A stretch of DNA of 64,000 bases from positions 2,893,001 through 2,957,000 of the forward strand of contig NC_065577.1 in NCBI RefSeq assembly GCF_937616625.2. Reading direction: 5' to 3'. Positions 11,631 through 24,770 of the stretch are shown here, one piece after another. The stretch is from Mercurialis annua. Lineage: Eukaryota > Streptophyta > Magnoliopsida > Malpighiales > Euphorbiaceae. The position numbers and the translations under genes are program-made. The first letter of the stretch is position 1. Each line of letters opens with the position of its first letter. Below the pieces are notes generated by a model. The model was not told the origin of the DNA. It ran no database searches and was given only the letters and a program-made list of their open reading frames with translations.

Positions 11631-14600
11631 TCATGGTTCAGCAGATGTTGCTGTTGTTTCCGCTGTCTTGCCTTCAAGTAAAGGCGTCGTATTTGACCTC
11701 TCGGCCACAGTCGCCGCTTGATGCTCGCTCTCTTCGTCAAATCTATCAACGCTCTTCAGAAATATTCCTGCCGAGCACAAAATAGATTACGTTTACATCA
11801 GTACGTTCTGCAATTAATCCTAAATGAAGTAGACATTTTCCAAGAATAGGTTAATTGCATCCTCGACTAATTAAATTTGTTGATCCCCCACTATTCCAAA
11901 AATCACCAAGTTCGAGTAAATAGTGGTTCAAACTTGAGATCTCCTATTGGAAATTCTCAAGATTAACCACTAGGCATAACCATCTCGCTTAATCAGATTG
12001 GAATGAATCGGTACTAGGGTTCAATTCCCTATTGATCTCTAATCAATTATCATGTGTTCTTAGAGGGTAGCATTGACGGGATCTTATGCTTACTCACAAT
12101 CATTCACTTTTTATAGCTATTATAGTATAGTAAAATGACGAACCATTCGTAAGCGACAAACTCATCGTCTTCTATATGATCATACAGTTAGTACATTGGC
12201 AAAATATTAAATATTAAGCCCCTAATCTATGACTCAATTCCCAAAAATGTGACGAAATTGCTCTTTTTGTAAAACTAAACGGAAAGAGGTATCAAGGAAA
12301 TTACCAATAAACCAGATCAGAGCTGCAGGAAACAAAATGGATGTCAAGATAAGAGTAGTCGCTCTCCAGTTGTTGATCTTGTCCTACAATATTAACACCA
12401 ACGTTAAGGGGCTACTACACAAGCATGATAATAAAAAAAATGAATTTAAAAAGGCCATATTGTTAAAAAAATCTTAAATTTCCATCAACAATGCATTTTT
12501 GGTCTATTTTTTTTGGCCCATACTAGCTTATTAGCCAACGAATACTAAGTTTAAAAGCTCGAAAAGTGAGAAGATCGATGGAGTTGAGATTTTTCGAGGC
12601 TTAGTAAATTATTGAAGGTTCATGCTTTTTATTATGATCTATTTATGACTTTGTATTATACTGCGAGACAAGGCCATTAAAACAATAAAAGCAAACCTGG
12701 AGGACTCCGACAAGGGGTGAAGACGGTACATCTCCAAAGATGTGAATCGAGACAGTGGACATCGCCATAGACATTGGTCTCAGGCTTGGTTTAACACAGT
12801 GGAGACAAATGTAATTTACCGGACCCTGCACAATCACAATAATTTCTTCAAGTGTGAGAAATGTAACAAGTGATTAGAGTTAAGTGTAAGCCGTAAAACA
12901 GCTCGTACAGGGTAATTAAATGGAGAAAGCAATTAAAAATGGGTCATTGCTCTTTAAATAATCGAATTACCTGAGTTGCAAAAACGAGTAGTTCGCCAAT
13001 TGCGAAAAGAGCGAGGAAAACATACATGCTCTTAAAGCAGAAGGCAGCGAAGCAAAATATTGCACCAAGAAATGTAGCGACTGAAAGAAGCTGTAAAATT
13101 TGAAGAAAGTTTTAGAGAACTGACAAAAGGTTATCATATTCTATATCTCATCAATTATCGGTGAACAAAAAATGATTCACGACTAGCTTAGATTAAGATA
13201 AAAATTACGCTAGCATTGACGACGATGAAACTGCAAGTTACCACATTCGCTTATGCATATGTAATATGTCAACAATTTAATTTAGTTAACAGTTCTTATC
13301 GAATATGATTTCCTTAATAGCTATTTTGTAGTATATGGTTTCATAAAATATTTTCTATTCATATAGTTAATAGTTTTAATCCAACTTATAAACATATTTC
13401 ATAACCAAACAAAAACTCTAACTAATTTATTGTTAATTAAATATAAAATACATTGGAAAAATTATAATAAATTATAAATGAGTATTATTAACGTCGATTA
13501 ATTTTAAAAATTAATAAATTGAAATATTATTTTTATTTATAATAAAAATTCTAACTAATTTAAAATTAATTACAAATTAAAAAATTGATATTAATAATAA
13601 AATTAATTAATAGATAAACTGACGAGTCACATTACGTGCCACGTGCATGGCACATAATGCGAAACTAGTATATATAAAAAAATCTGGTTTGATTTGGTTC
13701 AGGACAAAAATATATTCTTAGTTATGCAAATCGAACCGAACTGAAAATCAACAGAATTGACTGGTCCAGTTCAGTTTGAAAAACATTACATCCTTACAAA
13801 TTCAGTTCGATTTGATTTTGAAAAAGAAAATTGATTGGGTTCCAACATAATGTACGTAAGCAAGGGAAAGCGACAAAACTTCAGTTCATCAGAAAGAAAG
13901 TAACGTTTGAGTCTACTCCAATAAATAATGATGTTTCTCATCAAAAATTAAAGCATTAACAGCAGAGGCCAAAGAATATGTGCAAACAAATTGGAATGAT
14001 TTCGTCTTATTACGAGAGCACGATATACCTTAAAAGCATTAGGTATTGTAGCAGTCATGAAATCCAGAATGAGACCTCCTCCAATTGTACCCAATATTCC
14101 ACAAATGATTGTAATCCCTCCGAATATCATATCTGCATTGGTCTGCCATATAAAAAGACAATGTAACACGGAAACTAGAAACCCGAAACAGAAAACGCCG
14201 AAACAGAAAAAAAAAATTATTTACAAATATAGGTTATAAGTACATAGTTTTGGTCCATTTTTAGAGTTTCATCAGGGGAAAAAAATGCAACGCAAAACGT
14301 AAGTTTAGAAAAGTTTCTGAGCAACACAGTAAATATCATATCATATCTTCATGAAGCCTTTTTTTTGTCTTAATCTATTTTTGCACCACTTCAAGTTCAT
14401 TTAATTACCTACGGACCATACGAGATTAAACATATGAAAATGAAACATTCATGTATCAATAAATATCGTCATTGCATCAAATACCAAATTCAAAGTTAAG
14501 CTTACCATGTTATAGATATTATAACCAGCCTTGGGACCCCAATAAGAATACGCACCAATGACGAAATTGTACGCTATGTAACCTACAACAAGAAAGTCCA

Positions 14601-17600
14601 AATTCATTCAGAAAATTGGTACGCGCCTACGTCGACATTTGTCGAAAGCAACACGAATAAATGATACTATTTTATCGATTCAAACATGCTGCGTGTCATG
14701 TAAAACAGTCAAAAATAGTGAATCTTGAAACAAGCTGCGAGCATAACTGACAAAATCTATATAGCGCGGAAACGAAAATGCCAAAATGGGAACGCCAAAA
14801 TAAGAAACAGAAAAATGACATCTTTTATTAAAATAATGTGTAAATATAGAATTCTGGAAGCGTTCCCGGAAAGGGAAATGAAACATAAAAATGTAAGCCA
14901 GGAAAAATCTGCGTGTAACATAGAACAAAACACAACTGAAAAAATCATAAGAGTGAAAATATACCTAGAACATTTACAACAAAAACCTTCTCCACCAAAA
15001 GAGCTTTCATGTCTTTCAAAAATCTTGAGAATTGATTCGAATTGCTCGCTGCATTTCTTGACCTGAAAAAGATAAGCAAAATCCAAAATATATAACAACC
15101 GTTTTGTCCATAGCTATATCAAATCAACAAACAAAGTTAAATTAACATGGCAGGCACTCTATAAATCAGATTACATAAAGAACCAATGGCTTTAAATGTT
15201 TATGAACAATAACAGTTCTGGCAAAATTAAAAGCAATGAGCTATATAATAATGCTTGATACGAGATAAATGAACTCACGTGAAAGGTTGTTTTGAGCTTT
15301 CATCAGCCGACTCTACCTTAACAGTCAAGGTATCACCTTTATTGGTCGAAACCTCTGTATCAGCAACAGCATTCGGATTAGATTAATGTATTAAAATAGA
15401 AAAAAAGGCTCTTCATCTATATACAAATTAACACATAGTTTCACTGGTGCACTTAACATAATAAACTGAAAATGCTCAAGTAGCATGTAAAAAAAGAATC
15501 GTAACTAAAAACTTTTGAGTATGAAATAATGCAACGTCGTTTAATTTCAAATGCATACAGAAGCAAAAGAATCTGGCTGCAGTATCGGGGTGTTCGGAAA
15601 TAATACATCCAAATCCATTACATACAGGAAAAATCATAGTTAATCAGCAAAAGGTCCAACTTTTAACAAGCTAATTGACATCTGACTTTAATGATATTTA
15701 TATATACAATGGTAAAACTCTAAAGAAACACGTCTAGCTATATGATTAAATGATGTTAAACCACTTGAGAAGTTCTAGTATAATACCAAAAATTATGACT
15801 GTTATGGATCTATTTACTAATCACTTTTTCAACGGGCAAAGAATACATGGAATATGTTGAATAATGTAAGGCAACATTGTCACAAATAATTGTAGAACCT
15901 TGAACTTCTGATACAGCTGTCTCTACCGACGTCAATGCTTTTTTTGATTCAGCTGGAGAAAAACCTGTATTACAAATTGTTTAGGGACCAGCGTAAAAAG
16001 TCTTCGGAGAATTTGAAAAAATAATAGATAAAATGCATATTCACCTTTCAACTGTAAAGGCTTCATAACAAAACCCAAAATAGCAAAAGGAAGCATTACA
16101 ATTGCCTCTCCCCAAAACGCCCAACGCCAACTAGCGTGGCTTCCGACCTATAAATAATAGAAGCGTAACTGGTATTTGCAATCAAAATTAATGTACACCG
16201 ACAAAAAAAAATCATATAAAGAAACCTCAACAATAAACAAGATTGATGAATGGAAAAATTGGACTCACCAATCCCCCATAAACATAGCCGACGGCATATC
16301 CAGTTGGTATGCACATGTAAAATATAGAAAGCCATGACGTTTTCTGATAAAAAAAATAGTAGGTATGAGGCACAAGATTAAAACACATGAAGTCAGTTGC
16401 AACAAGAATGCCGAATCTAATTCAACGTATAAAGAGTGAGCCACTTCATTAATAGTAAAAAGGAAGAAACTGTAACCTTAGCTACAGGGGCATTATCATC
16501 GATAAATGGGGCTGCAAGACTTATAAATGAAGCCTCACCAACACCGACAAACCTAGAAAGAACAAATAAACAGTGAGCTACTTTGTTTTTGTTGTGAATA
16601 TATGAATGAAGAGAAGAAATTAACTACTTACATGCGACATACTGTAATGGACCAGAAATTAAATGAAAACCCACAACCAACCACTGCAAGTGTCCAAACC
16701 GATAATCCAACTCCAATAAGCCGAAATGGATTGAAACTGCAAAATTTCAATTTTTTGTGTAAGGGTTCGTTAAACTTAAAGCTCCGAGCATAAGTTTTGT
16801 CAAATTAGCAGAATTGAAGGAAAATTCACATTTCTTTTTTCTTTATACCTTCTGGTCAAGACTGCAACAATATTGCATTGAGACAAACAAAAAATATTAT
16901 TGCCATATCAAGGCACAAAGAGAACTGTTGGATATTTGGCACTATATGAAGTTTAATACAGAGACGTTTGAATTTTTTATGCACTTGCACATATATCAAA
17001 GAGATACTACTTTTCAAGTTGAACTAAACTTTACATTTTATGCATTATTTTCAGGAAATTCCTTTAATTTCAACAAAAATATCAAATCTGTCATAAAAAT
17101 GCAATTAGCACATCAGTGCAAGAACACACAAATACCCAAACCTCTAACTTTCTTGTGAAGTTATGAACTATATAGAGCGACCAAGAAGCACTTTAATATC
17201 ATTACCTCTTTGCTAGTGAGGCAAAAATTGGAGAAGCCACAAGAAGTCCAACCATGAAAGCAGACGATAAAACTCCATCTTCAAAATTATTTAATTTAAA
17301 GTCCCCTCTACACACAAATAAGGAACCGAAATTAATAATAAGCATCAGTGCAGATGTTGGGGATGGAAGTAGTACGAGGAAAACTCAAATCCACATCACC
17401 AAGGAATAAATAAAGCTTAAAAACACGAAACATGAAGAAAGCAAAATTTCTGAATATTTTACAAATAAAGCACAGTAATTGAATTCTCCAAGTTGCAAGG
17501 TCATTTAATAAACACTGGCACATGGGACTGATTGACAACCAGGTTCTCGAGTCTTCACTATATTTAGGGCAATATTAATGTTTAAATAACTAAGCTGAAT

Positions 17601-18562
17601 CGACCTTGTACATTAAATACAAGTTAGAATCACCATTACAACCCTTCAATCTGGGCGGGATCATGGAAAGAAAAGAATTTCACAAGTGTCAATCAAGTGG
17701 TGAATAAGAAAAGTAGATATCTATGAGCACCAGGCTAAAGTAAATGACAGCACGAAGAATCTTAGATATCCAAGCAAAAGAGAAAAGCAAGACTTACTGT
17801 ATTCCGCTACCAGACGTGCATGTACCACCTTTGCAAGATCTACGACTTCCATTAACACCGTTACTCGCTATTGCTCCTCTATCAACATAATTTATCAAGT
17901 TGATGATACAAAAGATAACTAACAACCTGCAAACAAAATCCCTTATCATTCAACATTTTCGAAGCATATCATTCAAATCAACACTAAAACCGCTCTATTT
18001 TATCATAGATAGACAAATATGCCAAATTGCATTAAAACTAAACTTTAACTATTGATTAAAGCATGTCATTAGTTTCATTAGGGTTTAACTATAACCAATA
18101 CCATCAAACTCAAACATAAATGAAACAAACACAAATTACAAATTCACATTCCTCAAAATTTTCTCTCATTTAACTACTATAAAGTTTCAAACTTTAAAAT
18201 TTAAAATCTTTTTTCTTTCTTAGCTTTACTCACTCAATTAGCAATCCAAAACAAAAAACCACCACCACCAATCAAAAAACTACATTAACCCATCAAACAA
18301 ATCAACTCAAAGAAATATACAACACTATAAAGATCCAATCTTTATTGCAAAATCATTAAAATTCACAGTGACCCAGAAACAGAATTCAAAGTAACTAATC
18401 AAGAAATAAATAACACAGTAAAAAGGTAAAAAGAAAAGACCTTTTTGGAGTGAACCAAGAAGGCTGAGGAGCAGAGGATGAAACTGGAACTTTAGCCATT
18501 TCTGAATCCTTAGATGGATTTGTTTCATCAGAAGACAATGGCTTTACTTGTTGTTGCGCCAT
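11631..18562 (-). CDS. Spinster-like MFS transporter (probable sphingolipid transporter), complete
   Basis: Sixteen exons read on the minus strand from 18562: 18441-18562, 17798-17926, 17206-17307, 16632-16736, 16477-16552, 16269-16343, 16045-16147, 15899-15964, 15279-15354, 14965-15062, 14506-14582, 14029-14142, 12971-13090, 12697-12825, 12305-12383, 11631-11767. All borders are GT-AG and in phase, giving 535 aa. Family-typical sequence: LINYVDRGAIASNGV in the first membrane segment, GIQGDFKLNNFEDGVLSS, FVGVGEASFISLAAPFIDD, YGGLVGSHASWRWAFWGEA, SYWGPKAG, FGDVPSSPLVG. It should be a 12-span membrane carrier of the major facilitator superfamily. Animal spinsters export lysosomal or sphingosine lipids; plant substrates are poorly defined. 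The loop in exons 8-9 (ESKKALTSVETAVSE…) is hydrophilic. The N-terminus is a Gln/Ser-rich cytosolic tail. Intron 12 carries a Helitron-like 3' end. Length is slightly above the usual plant length. Confidence 0.95.
13630..13668 (+). mobile_element. Helitron-like 3' terminus in intron 12 of the spinster-like gene
   Basis: A GC-rich hairpin (GTGCC ACGTGCAT GGCAC, with outer CATTA/TAATG pairing) stands in very AT-rich DNA. Nine bases after the hairpin comes CTAG followed by T. A short hairpin about 10 bases before CTRR-T is the signature of Helitron 3' ends. The 5' end (TC after A) was not identified with confidence in the intron, so the extent is unknown. Confidence 0.45.
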
Positions 18563-21228
18563 GAAAATGATATTATTAGAAAGAATCTAAATTTATACTT
18601 TAAAACAACTGCTGTGACTTGGCTTTTGAATGGCAGTTTCAAAAAGAAACAATTTTTTTTTGTCTTATAATTGTTCTATTGTTGTTGTCAAATGTTGGTG
18701 AAAAAGAAAAAAAGATTTGAGATTTTTTTAATTGGTTTTGAGATTAGTTATTTATTTGTGTGTTGGAGTTTGATTTGGTGTCAAATTCGTATCTTTGTTT
18801 AGATTTATGATGAAGATGATGATTGGTATTATTCTGATTCTTTATTTTTATTCTTCGATTCTTGAGGAGTTTCTGTTGGACTAATTATGTGATGGTGGAT
18901 GTGTGCATGTTTAAGGTGGTATTTACCTCATCACCAAAATTTTTATAGATATTATAAAATATTTAATTATAAAGAAAAAACTATATATTAAATTAATCAT
19001 TTAGTACTATATTATAAACATAAGATTATATATAATGAATTAATTTAATTTAAGTTATCTTAGTAGTTTTTGAAATGAAAATATATTAAAGAAATTAAAT
19101 TGCATTTAATTTAAAGTGGTTTATTTTTTGGAATTGATTTGTTTTGCGCAGCACTAATGAAGTGATCAATAAAGTCAAAATTTCACTATGGTACATGGAC
19201 TTATAATTTCTTTTAAGACTTTATGTATACATTTTGTGTAAGTCAAATATTTAGGTTGGATATTAATGAGGTGGGCAATATGGTCAAAATTTGCATAGAA
19301 ACGCAACCATTTTTATTCTTAGTTGAGGATCGATCATCTGTTGGTTTAATTGTCAACGAGTGCAAGCATCTTTTTAAAGACCACGTCAATAGTTTATTGA
19401 ATTATGTCAGAAGATCAACGTATATAGTTACTCATATTCTTATTCGGACGTCAATTTTTATGTCTGATGTTTCAATTTAGTGGTCAGATGTTCCGGACTT
19501 TTTATCTTTGCATTTGTGCTCGAATATTTCTAATTAATCTATTTTAATTTTCTCAAAAAAAATGTAAGCATGGGAGGACCTTGATTCTATTTATTCATCT
19601 TAAAATTATAATTTTAGTATAATATGATTTATTACTCCCTTTGTGATATATTTATAAAATTTATTTTATATTTTGAATTGTCTTATAATATAAAAAGCTA
19701 CATTTTTAATTATACTTTAAATGCTTTTATTTATATTTTTAACAAAAATATTCTTATTTATAATTTTATTTTATTCATATTGAAATTATCATTTACTCCT
19801 TTTATACCAAATCTATCCAAATCTACCATGTTAACATAATGAATGTCTTATCATGATTTATAGTTTTACGATTAAATGAAATAGAATTGAATACTTAAAC
19901 TAAATTTGATATTGATGAAATCTTTAATGAAGTCAAAACTTAATTTAATTTAGATTAAATAAATTAAAACTTGGTTTAAAAATCATTTGCTATTACGTTT
20001 AACAAACTGGAATTTGACTTATTTATCAAAAAATAAGTAATAGAAATTCAAACTTGTGTCATAGATACATTCATAGTACAAGTGTGAATATAGAAATTCA
20101 ACTTAAAGTAAGCTAAAAGTTGACTATATGGTATACGGATACATTAAAAATAGTTCTAATTAATCAAATAACATCTAATCTAAGTATACTACTTTTTTTT
20201 AATAAATTTGAAATAATTTTTTAATTGACTATGTAAATTTAATCAAGTCAAATATTTAAAATTAAATTTGACTACGTTTAAACTTGATTTTCATTAAATT
20301 CATTTAGTTATAAATCAAATTTTATCCAAGTCAAATTTTGAATTTTATAAATCTTTTAATTCATTTATATCTTTGTTTTGTCTCCTTATAACTTATAAAT
20401 AAAATAATAATAATAAATATTCATATTGTCTTAGCAGCAGGGATGCGTTTCTGATTAGGATGCCACACGTATGTTTCCTTTGCTAACTCATTAATTGGTT
20501 AATTAGCTAATTTAGTCATCATGTTTTTTAAAAATTATTTATTATGCTGTTCTATTAATTTTAGACAAAATTTTATATATACCGTAAAAAATTAAAAGCC
20601 GAAATTTTTATTTCCTTCCGAATTAAATTTATAGTAGAACGTTTATTTACCAATAATTTTTTTAGTCTATTTAAAACTCAAAAGGCCATAAATTAAAATT
20701 AAAAACATTCAATAATAAATAGAAATCATAATTTGCAAGTAATGAACTATATTGATTTTACATCAAATGGAATAGAAAAATCAAATAAAGAAAGACCATA
20801 ACATGAGCTACGCACAAGCAAATTATTTAGAAAAATCACACTATCAAAAAGTGTTGGAGACGTAGTCATTTTTTTTTATTTTGTATAATATTTAAATATT
20901 TATATTAAATTTAATAAATACATAAATAAATAAAATTATAAAATAAACAATGTAATAATTAAATTCTGGTTAATTAACCAATAAAAACAATGAGACAGAA
21001 GTGCTGCATAAGAAATTGCTGGAATTTCCTGCTCAATGAACTTTAATTGAATGATAGTATTAAATTCATGCAAATTAACTAAAAAAATGCTTTAACTAAA
21101 CGAATTATTTTAAACACTTGTTTGACTGGGTTGAATTACAAAATTAGTGCTTCTGCTTCTAACGAATTATCTAAATATGTTACTGCAAATCAAACTCTAA
21201 AAGACTAATTAGCCACAATCAAGAAAAA
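18563..21228. other. Intergenic, AT-rich, no gene seen
   Basis: The first 350 bases are the upstream region of the spinster-like gene (a TATAAAT lies only about 30 bases above its ATG, so the TSS is uncertain). At 19150-19180 and 19261-19291 there is a short diverged direct repeat (CAATAAAGTCAAAATTT / CAATATGGTCAAAATTT). The rest is low-complexity AT-rich DNA with only short chance frames. Confidence 0.5.
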
Positions 21229-22056
21229 TTACAACAAAAAAGGAACTTTAAAACATTTTGTCCTTAAAAAATTAAGAAACCTAAATGCTTCAAGATCCCA
21301 TAAACAAGCTTGACAAGAAAATTTATCATCTTCAAATTCTTCGTCCCGCGGCGGTTTCCAAACTGACGATTCCTTGCGAGGCACGGCGGTCCAAGAACAT
21401 AACTTCGCTTTACATTTACAGTTTTTTAATTTCCTCTTAAATTCATCTTCTTCGGCCGGTCCGTATCCAATTATATAATTAATATTCGGCCACATTTCAT
21501 AGAAAATCTTCCTCACCTTTTCTCTACATTCTTTCACAATCAACCTCGAGTTCGATCTTCGTTTTAACTCGAAAAGTAACTTCAAACCCTTTTTTCGTAA
21601 CTCGCCGCCATAACACACAAGAATTATACCGTACACGTAAGTAGCAACTACATGTCCTTTATTAGCCGCCTTTTTTAAGCATTCGAATCCGGAATCAATT
21701 TTTAAGTTACTAAAATAATCGATCATACCTTGTCGGAACAACGACTCTGGATTTCCACATTTATTGCATCTTTCCAAAAAATTGGACGCACCATTCTGCC
21801 TTATTTTCCATGATTTGTCAACAAACGAATCAATCTCGATGTTTTGAAAGACGTAATCATCCGACGCTGCTAGACGAAAGTCTTTACAGCTCGTTTTCGC
21901 TTGGAATAGATCAATAGCCGACGTAGAGGCTACTTTTGCAAGAATTTCTGTTAATAATTCCGAAGGAAGATTGTTAAATCGGTTTGAATTTAAACGTTTT
22001 CTGCCTTTGGTAATCAGAAATTTTAGATTAGCCATTGATTTCATTAAAGTAATCAA
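21229..22056 (-). CDS. F-box protein of the At2g35280/At1g67623-like type
   Basis: Intronless, 275 aa from the first ATG. Two further in-frame ATGs follow closely, and MANLKFLITKG (start at 22035) may be the used start because the TATA box leaves almost no leader for the first one. Domains: F-box at about aa 28-72 (NNLPSELLTEILAKVASTSA…CKDFRL), which in this family binds SKP1 within SCF ubiquitin ligases; a Sel1-like stretch at about aa 122-160 (CLKKAANKGHVVATYVYGI), as in plant members; and a Cys-rich C-terminal part (CKCKAKLCSW…FSCQACLWD) that may bind zinc. The substrate is unknown. Such genes are usually single-exon, fast-evolving members of large plant families. The frame is intact and no neighbour suggests a pathway. 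Confidence 0.88.
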   Translation of the reverse strand: MITLMKSMANLKFLITKGRKRLNSNRFNNLPSELLTEILAKVASTSAIDLFQAKTSCKDFRLAASDDYVFQNIEIDSFVDKSWKIRQNGASNFLERCNKCGNPESLFRQGMIDYFSNLKIDSGFECLKKAANKGHVVATYVYGIILVCYGGELRKKGLKLLFELKRRSNSRLIVKECREKVRKIFYEMWPNINYIIGYGPAEEDEFKRKLKNCKCKAKLCSWTAVPRKESSVWKPPRDEEFEDDKFSCQACLWDLEAFRFLNFLRTKCFKVPFLL

Positions 22057-22090
22057 TAAATTTTGAGTCTATGAACTAATGGTTAGGCTC

Positions 22091-22098
22091 TATTTATA
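22091..22098 (-). promoter_or_regulatory. TATA box of the F-box gene
   Basis: TATAAATA on the minus strand, 35 bases above the first ATG (22056) and 56 above the third (22035). It supports expression and favours the downstream ATG as the start. Confidence 0.6.
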
Positions 22099-22900
22099 GT
22101 GGCTGAGTTCTGGTTAATCCTTCTCCTATACTAATCTGGATTGTTGTTAATTTCTAAATTCTTTTCCTATTTGGTTTAGATCATAATTAATTTACATTCC
22201 TTTTTCCAATTTGAATTAGGAAACATAATTTTGTTTAGTTATTATTGCAAACAAAACAAAATATTTTATGGTTAGTCTCGGTAAAATTAACATAATTATG
22301 AAATAAAAAAATTGAGATTAATTTATAATGTAATAATAAATCAAAGTCAATCGAAAATTATTTAAAAATATTAAGAGCAAAACTGAACCTGCATTATAAA
22401 TTAATGGTTGAGCCAGCGATATGGTGATTGCTTTGCATGAGCTGCGACGGTGAGGTTGTAAACGACGTTGTTTGATTTTTGTTAGCTTAATTGAAATTAA
22501 TTGGAATTTTTTTCTTTCAAGGGAAAATAATATAATATAATAAAGGTGAGAAAAATAATGTTTTATTATTTAATTATATTATTAAAATAAATTTCACAAT
22601 TTTTTCGGAACAACCATAAAATATTTTATTAAATAATTTGAATTGAATTAGAATTTTATCAAATTTACTTTAATTAGAGGGTCATATCTGCATTTACACC
22701 ATTAATTATAAAATAAATGACTTAGATAGTAAAAGTTCAATTTTAGTTGAATTGATTTACATCGTTCATTTTGTAATGAATGGTGTAAATTCGTCAACAT
22801 AACTCTTCAAGTTGAAATGAACTTCAGAGAATTATAATCTACTTATTTTAATTATCATCGTCATTTTAGATAATAGAAAAAAATCGGATAATTAATTCAA
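22099..22900. other. Intergenic, no gene seen
   Basis: Upstream region of the F-box gene followed by AT-rich DNA without a supported feature. Confidence 0.5.
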
Positions 22901-23372
22901 GGAGTATTCAAACTGTTGCATTTTGTACACTTCGGTGGCCAAATTTTAATTTATTCTAAATTAATTGTCAAACTTTTAATTATTTTTCATTTGGTTATTG
23001 AATTATAATTTTTTTTCAGCAAAATATTTTCTGGCAAAAAGCATACATGGAAGCTGGATTTTACCTTTTTGCCAGAAAACTTGTAAGGTATACATAATTT
23101 GGTATAAAAAAACTCCCCATTGAACTAAAATTATATATAATTGATAAATTTTTTAAAAAGTTCGAGCTGTCACAAGGCAAAATCCGGCTGACACATACAC
23201 ATTTTGGTTGAGGAGCTTCTTACCGGCTTGCCAGAAAAAAAAAAAGAAATTAACGAATTGTAATTTTATTAATTTAACTATTTAACTTCAGACGTCAAAT
23301 AAAATTTTAATAATTAAAATAAAATAAAATCTGATCACTGAAATACAATAAAATGATAGTTTAAATACCCTC
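22901..23372. mobile_element. MITE-like long inverted-repeat element
   Basis: The left arm starts GGAGTATTCAAACTGTTGCA. The right arm on the other strand reads GGGTATTTAAACTATCATTT. Similarity continues inward for about 100 bases (TCAAACTTTTAATTATT versus the inverted right arm). Between them lies a hairpin in which TTTTCTGGCAAAAAG pairs with CTTTTTGCCAGAAAA (23025-23080). No coding capacity. Ends approximate. Confidence 0.55.
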
Positions 23373-24146
23373 TAGATTATTCCAAAAATTCAATTGACAA
23401 TTCTATACGATTGAAATGTATTGGAAGATCTTAAACATTCACTTCGATTCTGTAATGAAAATAGAATCAAGTGATTTAATAACTTCAATATCTATTACTT
23501 TACAGCTCAAAATTCAGAATTATGCTTAGTTGGCCTTAAAAGCCAATGTCTAATTTCTTGTATATATATTTTTAACTTGGACATTCTAGGAAATTTGTCT
23601 AATAAAACAAATAAATTTTATTGTCAACCTTTAGTTTCATCTAGTCTTTTTATTTTTAACTTAATTTTCTGATTGATTAGATAATGCATTTTCTTTCATT
23701 AATTTGTTTCCCTATGGAACTTCAACTGAAGAAGAAAAAAATTGCTATCTTTATACGATTTCCATAAATAATAACGTGTCAATTCAAGACATCACATTTT
23801 ATTTTTTTAAAAAAACAACATAAACATATTTTTAGATAAATTTTCGCTCACTTGGATATCTGATAGATCTGACACGTGTCCTACCATGTTAATAAAAAAC
23901 GCCACTAAAAATTGCCGATGTTATTTCTATTGAGTTTAATGTAATTTTGTTAATATTTCTATTGAGTTTAACTCATAATAAATTTTTTATTTAACGAAAA
24001 AAAAAACTTAGACTAGCTATTGAAGAGCCAAGCGTAATCATATCATCATACTATACTATAAAGCTGAGTCATTATAAAAAATGAACTAAATATTGCACAG
24101 TAGCACTTCAAATTTCACCAAGTAGCAGCTTTTTTTTATTAACTCA

Positions 24147-24770
24147 GGGCCTGTTTGATTCAGCTGTTTTTTATAACTGATAGTTGTTAGCTATTGCTGA
24201 TAGCTGTTAGCTGTTGGCTTTTGGCTGATATCTGATAGATCATACGTGTTTGGTGAGATTTGATTAGCTGTTGTTGTTTGTATATAAAATAACCGTAAAA
24301 GACATAATTTTTATTATTATTTATTAATTATAAATATATTATATAATATTCAATAAAAATATTAAAAATTATTTTTTTATAAGAAGGAACGTTTAGTTTA
24401 AACTTATTTAGATATTTTTTGATAAATTTATAATTTATTTTAAAAAATAATTAAGTTACAGTTTCGTTAATATAAATAAATAATATTAAATAATTTAAAA
24501 ATGATTAAAATATTTAAAAATAATTTCAATGACTATATATATTAAAAAAACAATATATCCTAATAGGGGTAGTTTTGTCTAAGTAATTAAAAATATTGAA
24601 AAAGCTATCAGCTGTTGGCAAAAAACTTCAAAATGGAACTTTTTAAAAAGCAGTTGTTGGAGGTTTAAAAAGCTCCAAAATATTTTTAAAAAATTCTCAC
24701 CAAACACTTTAGTGGAGCTTTTTGAGAAGCAAAAGCTAAAAGCTCCACCAAAAAATTGAACCAAACACCC
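24147..24770. mobile_element. MITE with GGGCCTGTTTG ends (hAT/PIF-like)
   Basis: The left end GGGCCTGTTTGATTCAGCTG and the right end …TTGAACCAAACACCC are imperfect inverted repeats of the type common at plant hAT and PIF/Harbinger MITE ends. Subterminal repeats GCTGATAGCTGTTAGCTGTT are at the left and AAGCTCC motifs at the right. ACTCA occurs at both flanks, but no clean target duplication is seen. Non-coding, 624 bp. Confidence 0.7.

Noticed and set aside
11507..11749. Minus-strand 80-aa frame over the last spinster exon
   Set aside because: Out-of-frame reading of the last coding exon; the spliced frame ends at 11631.
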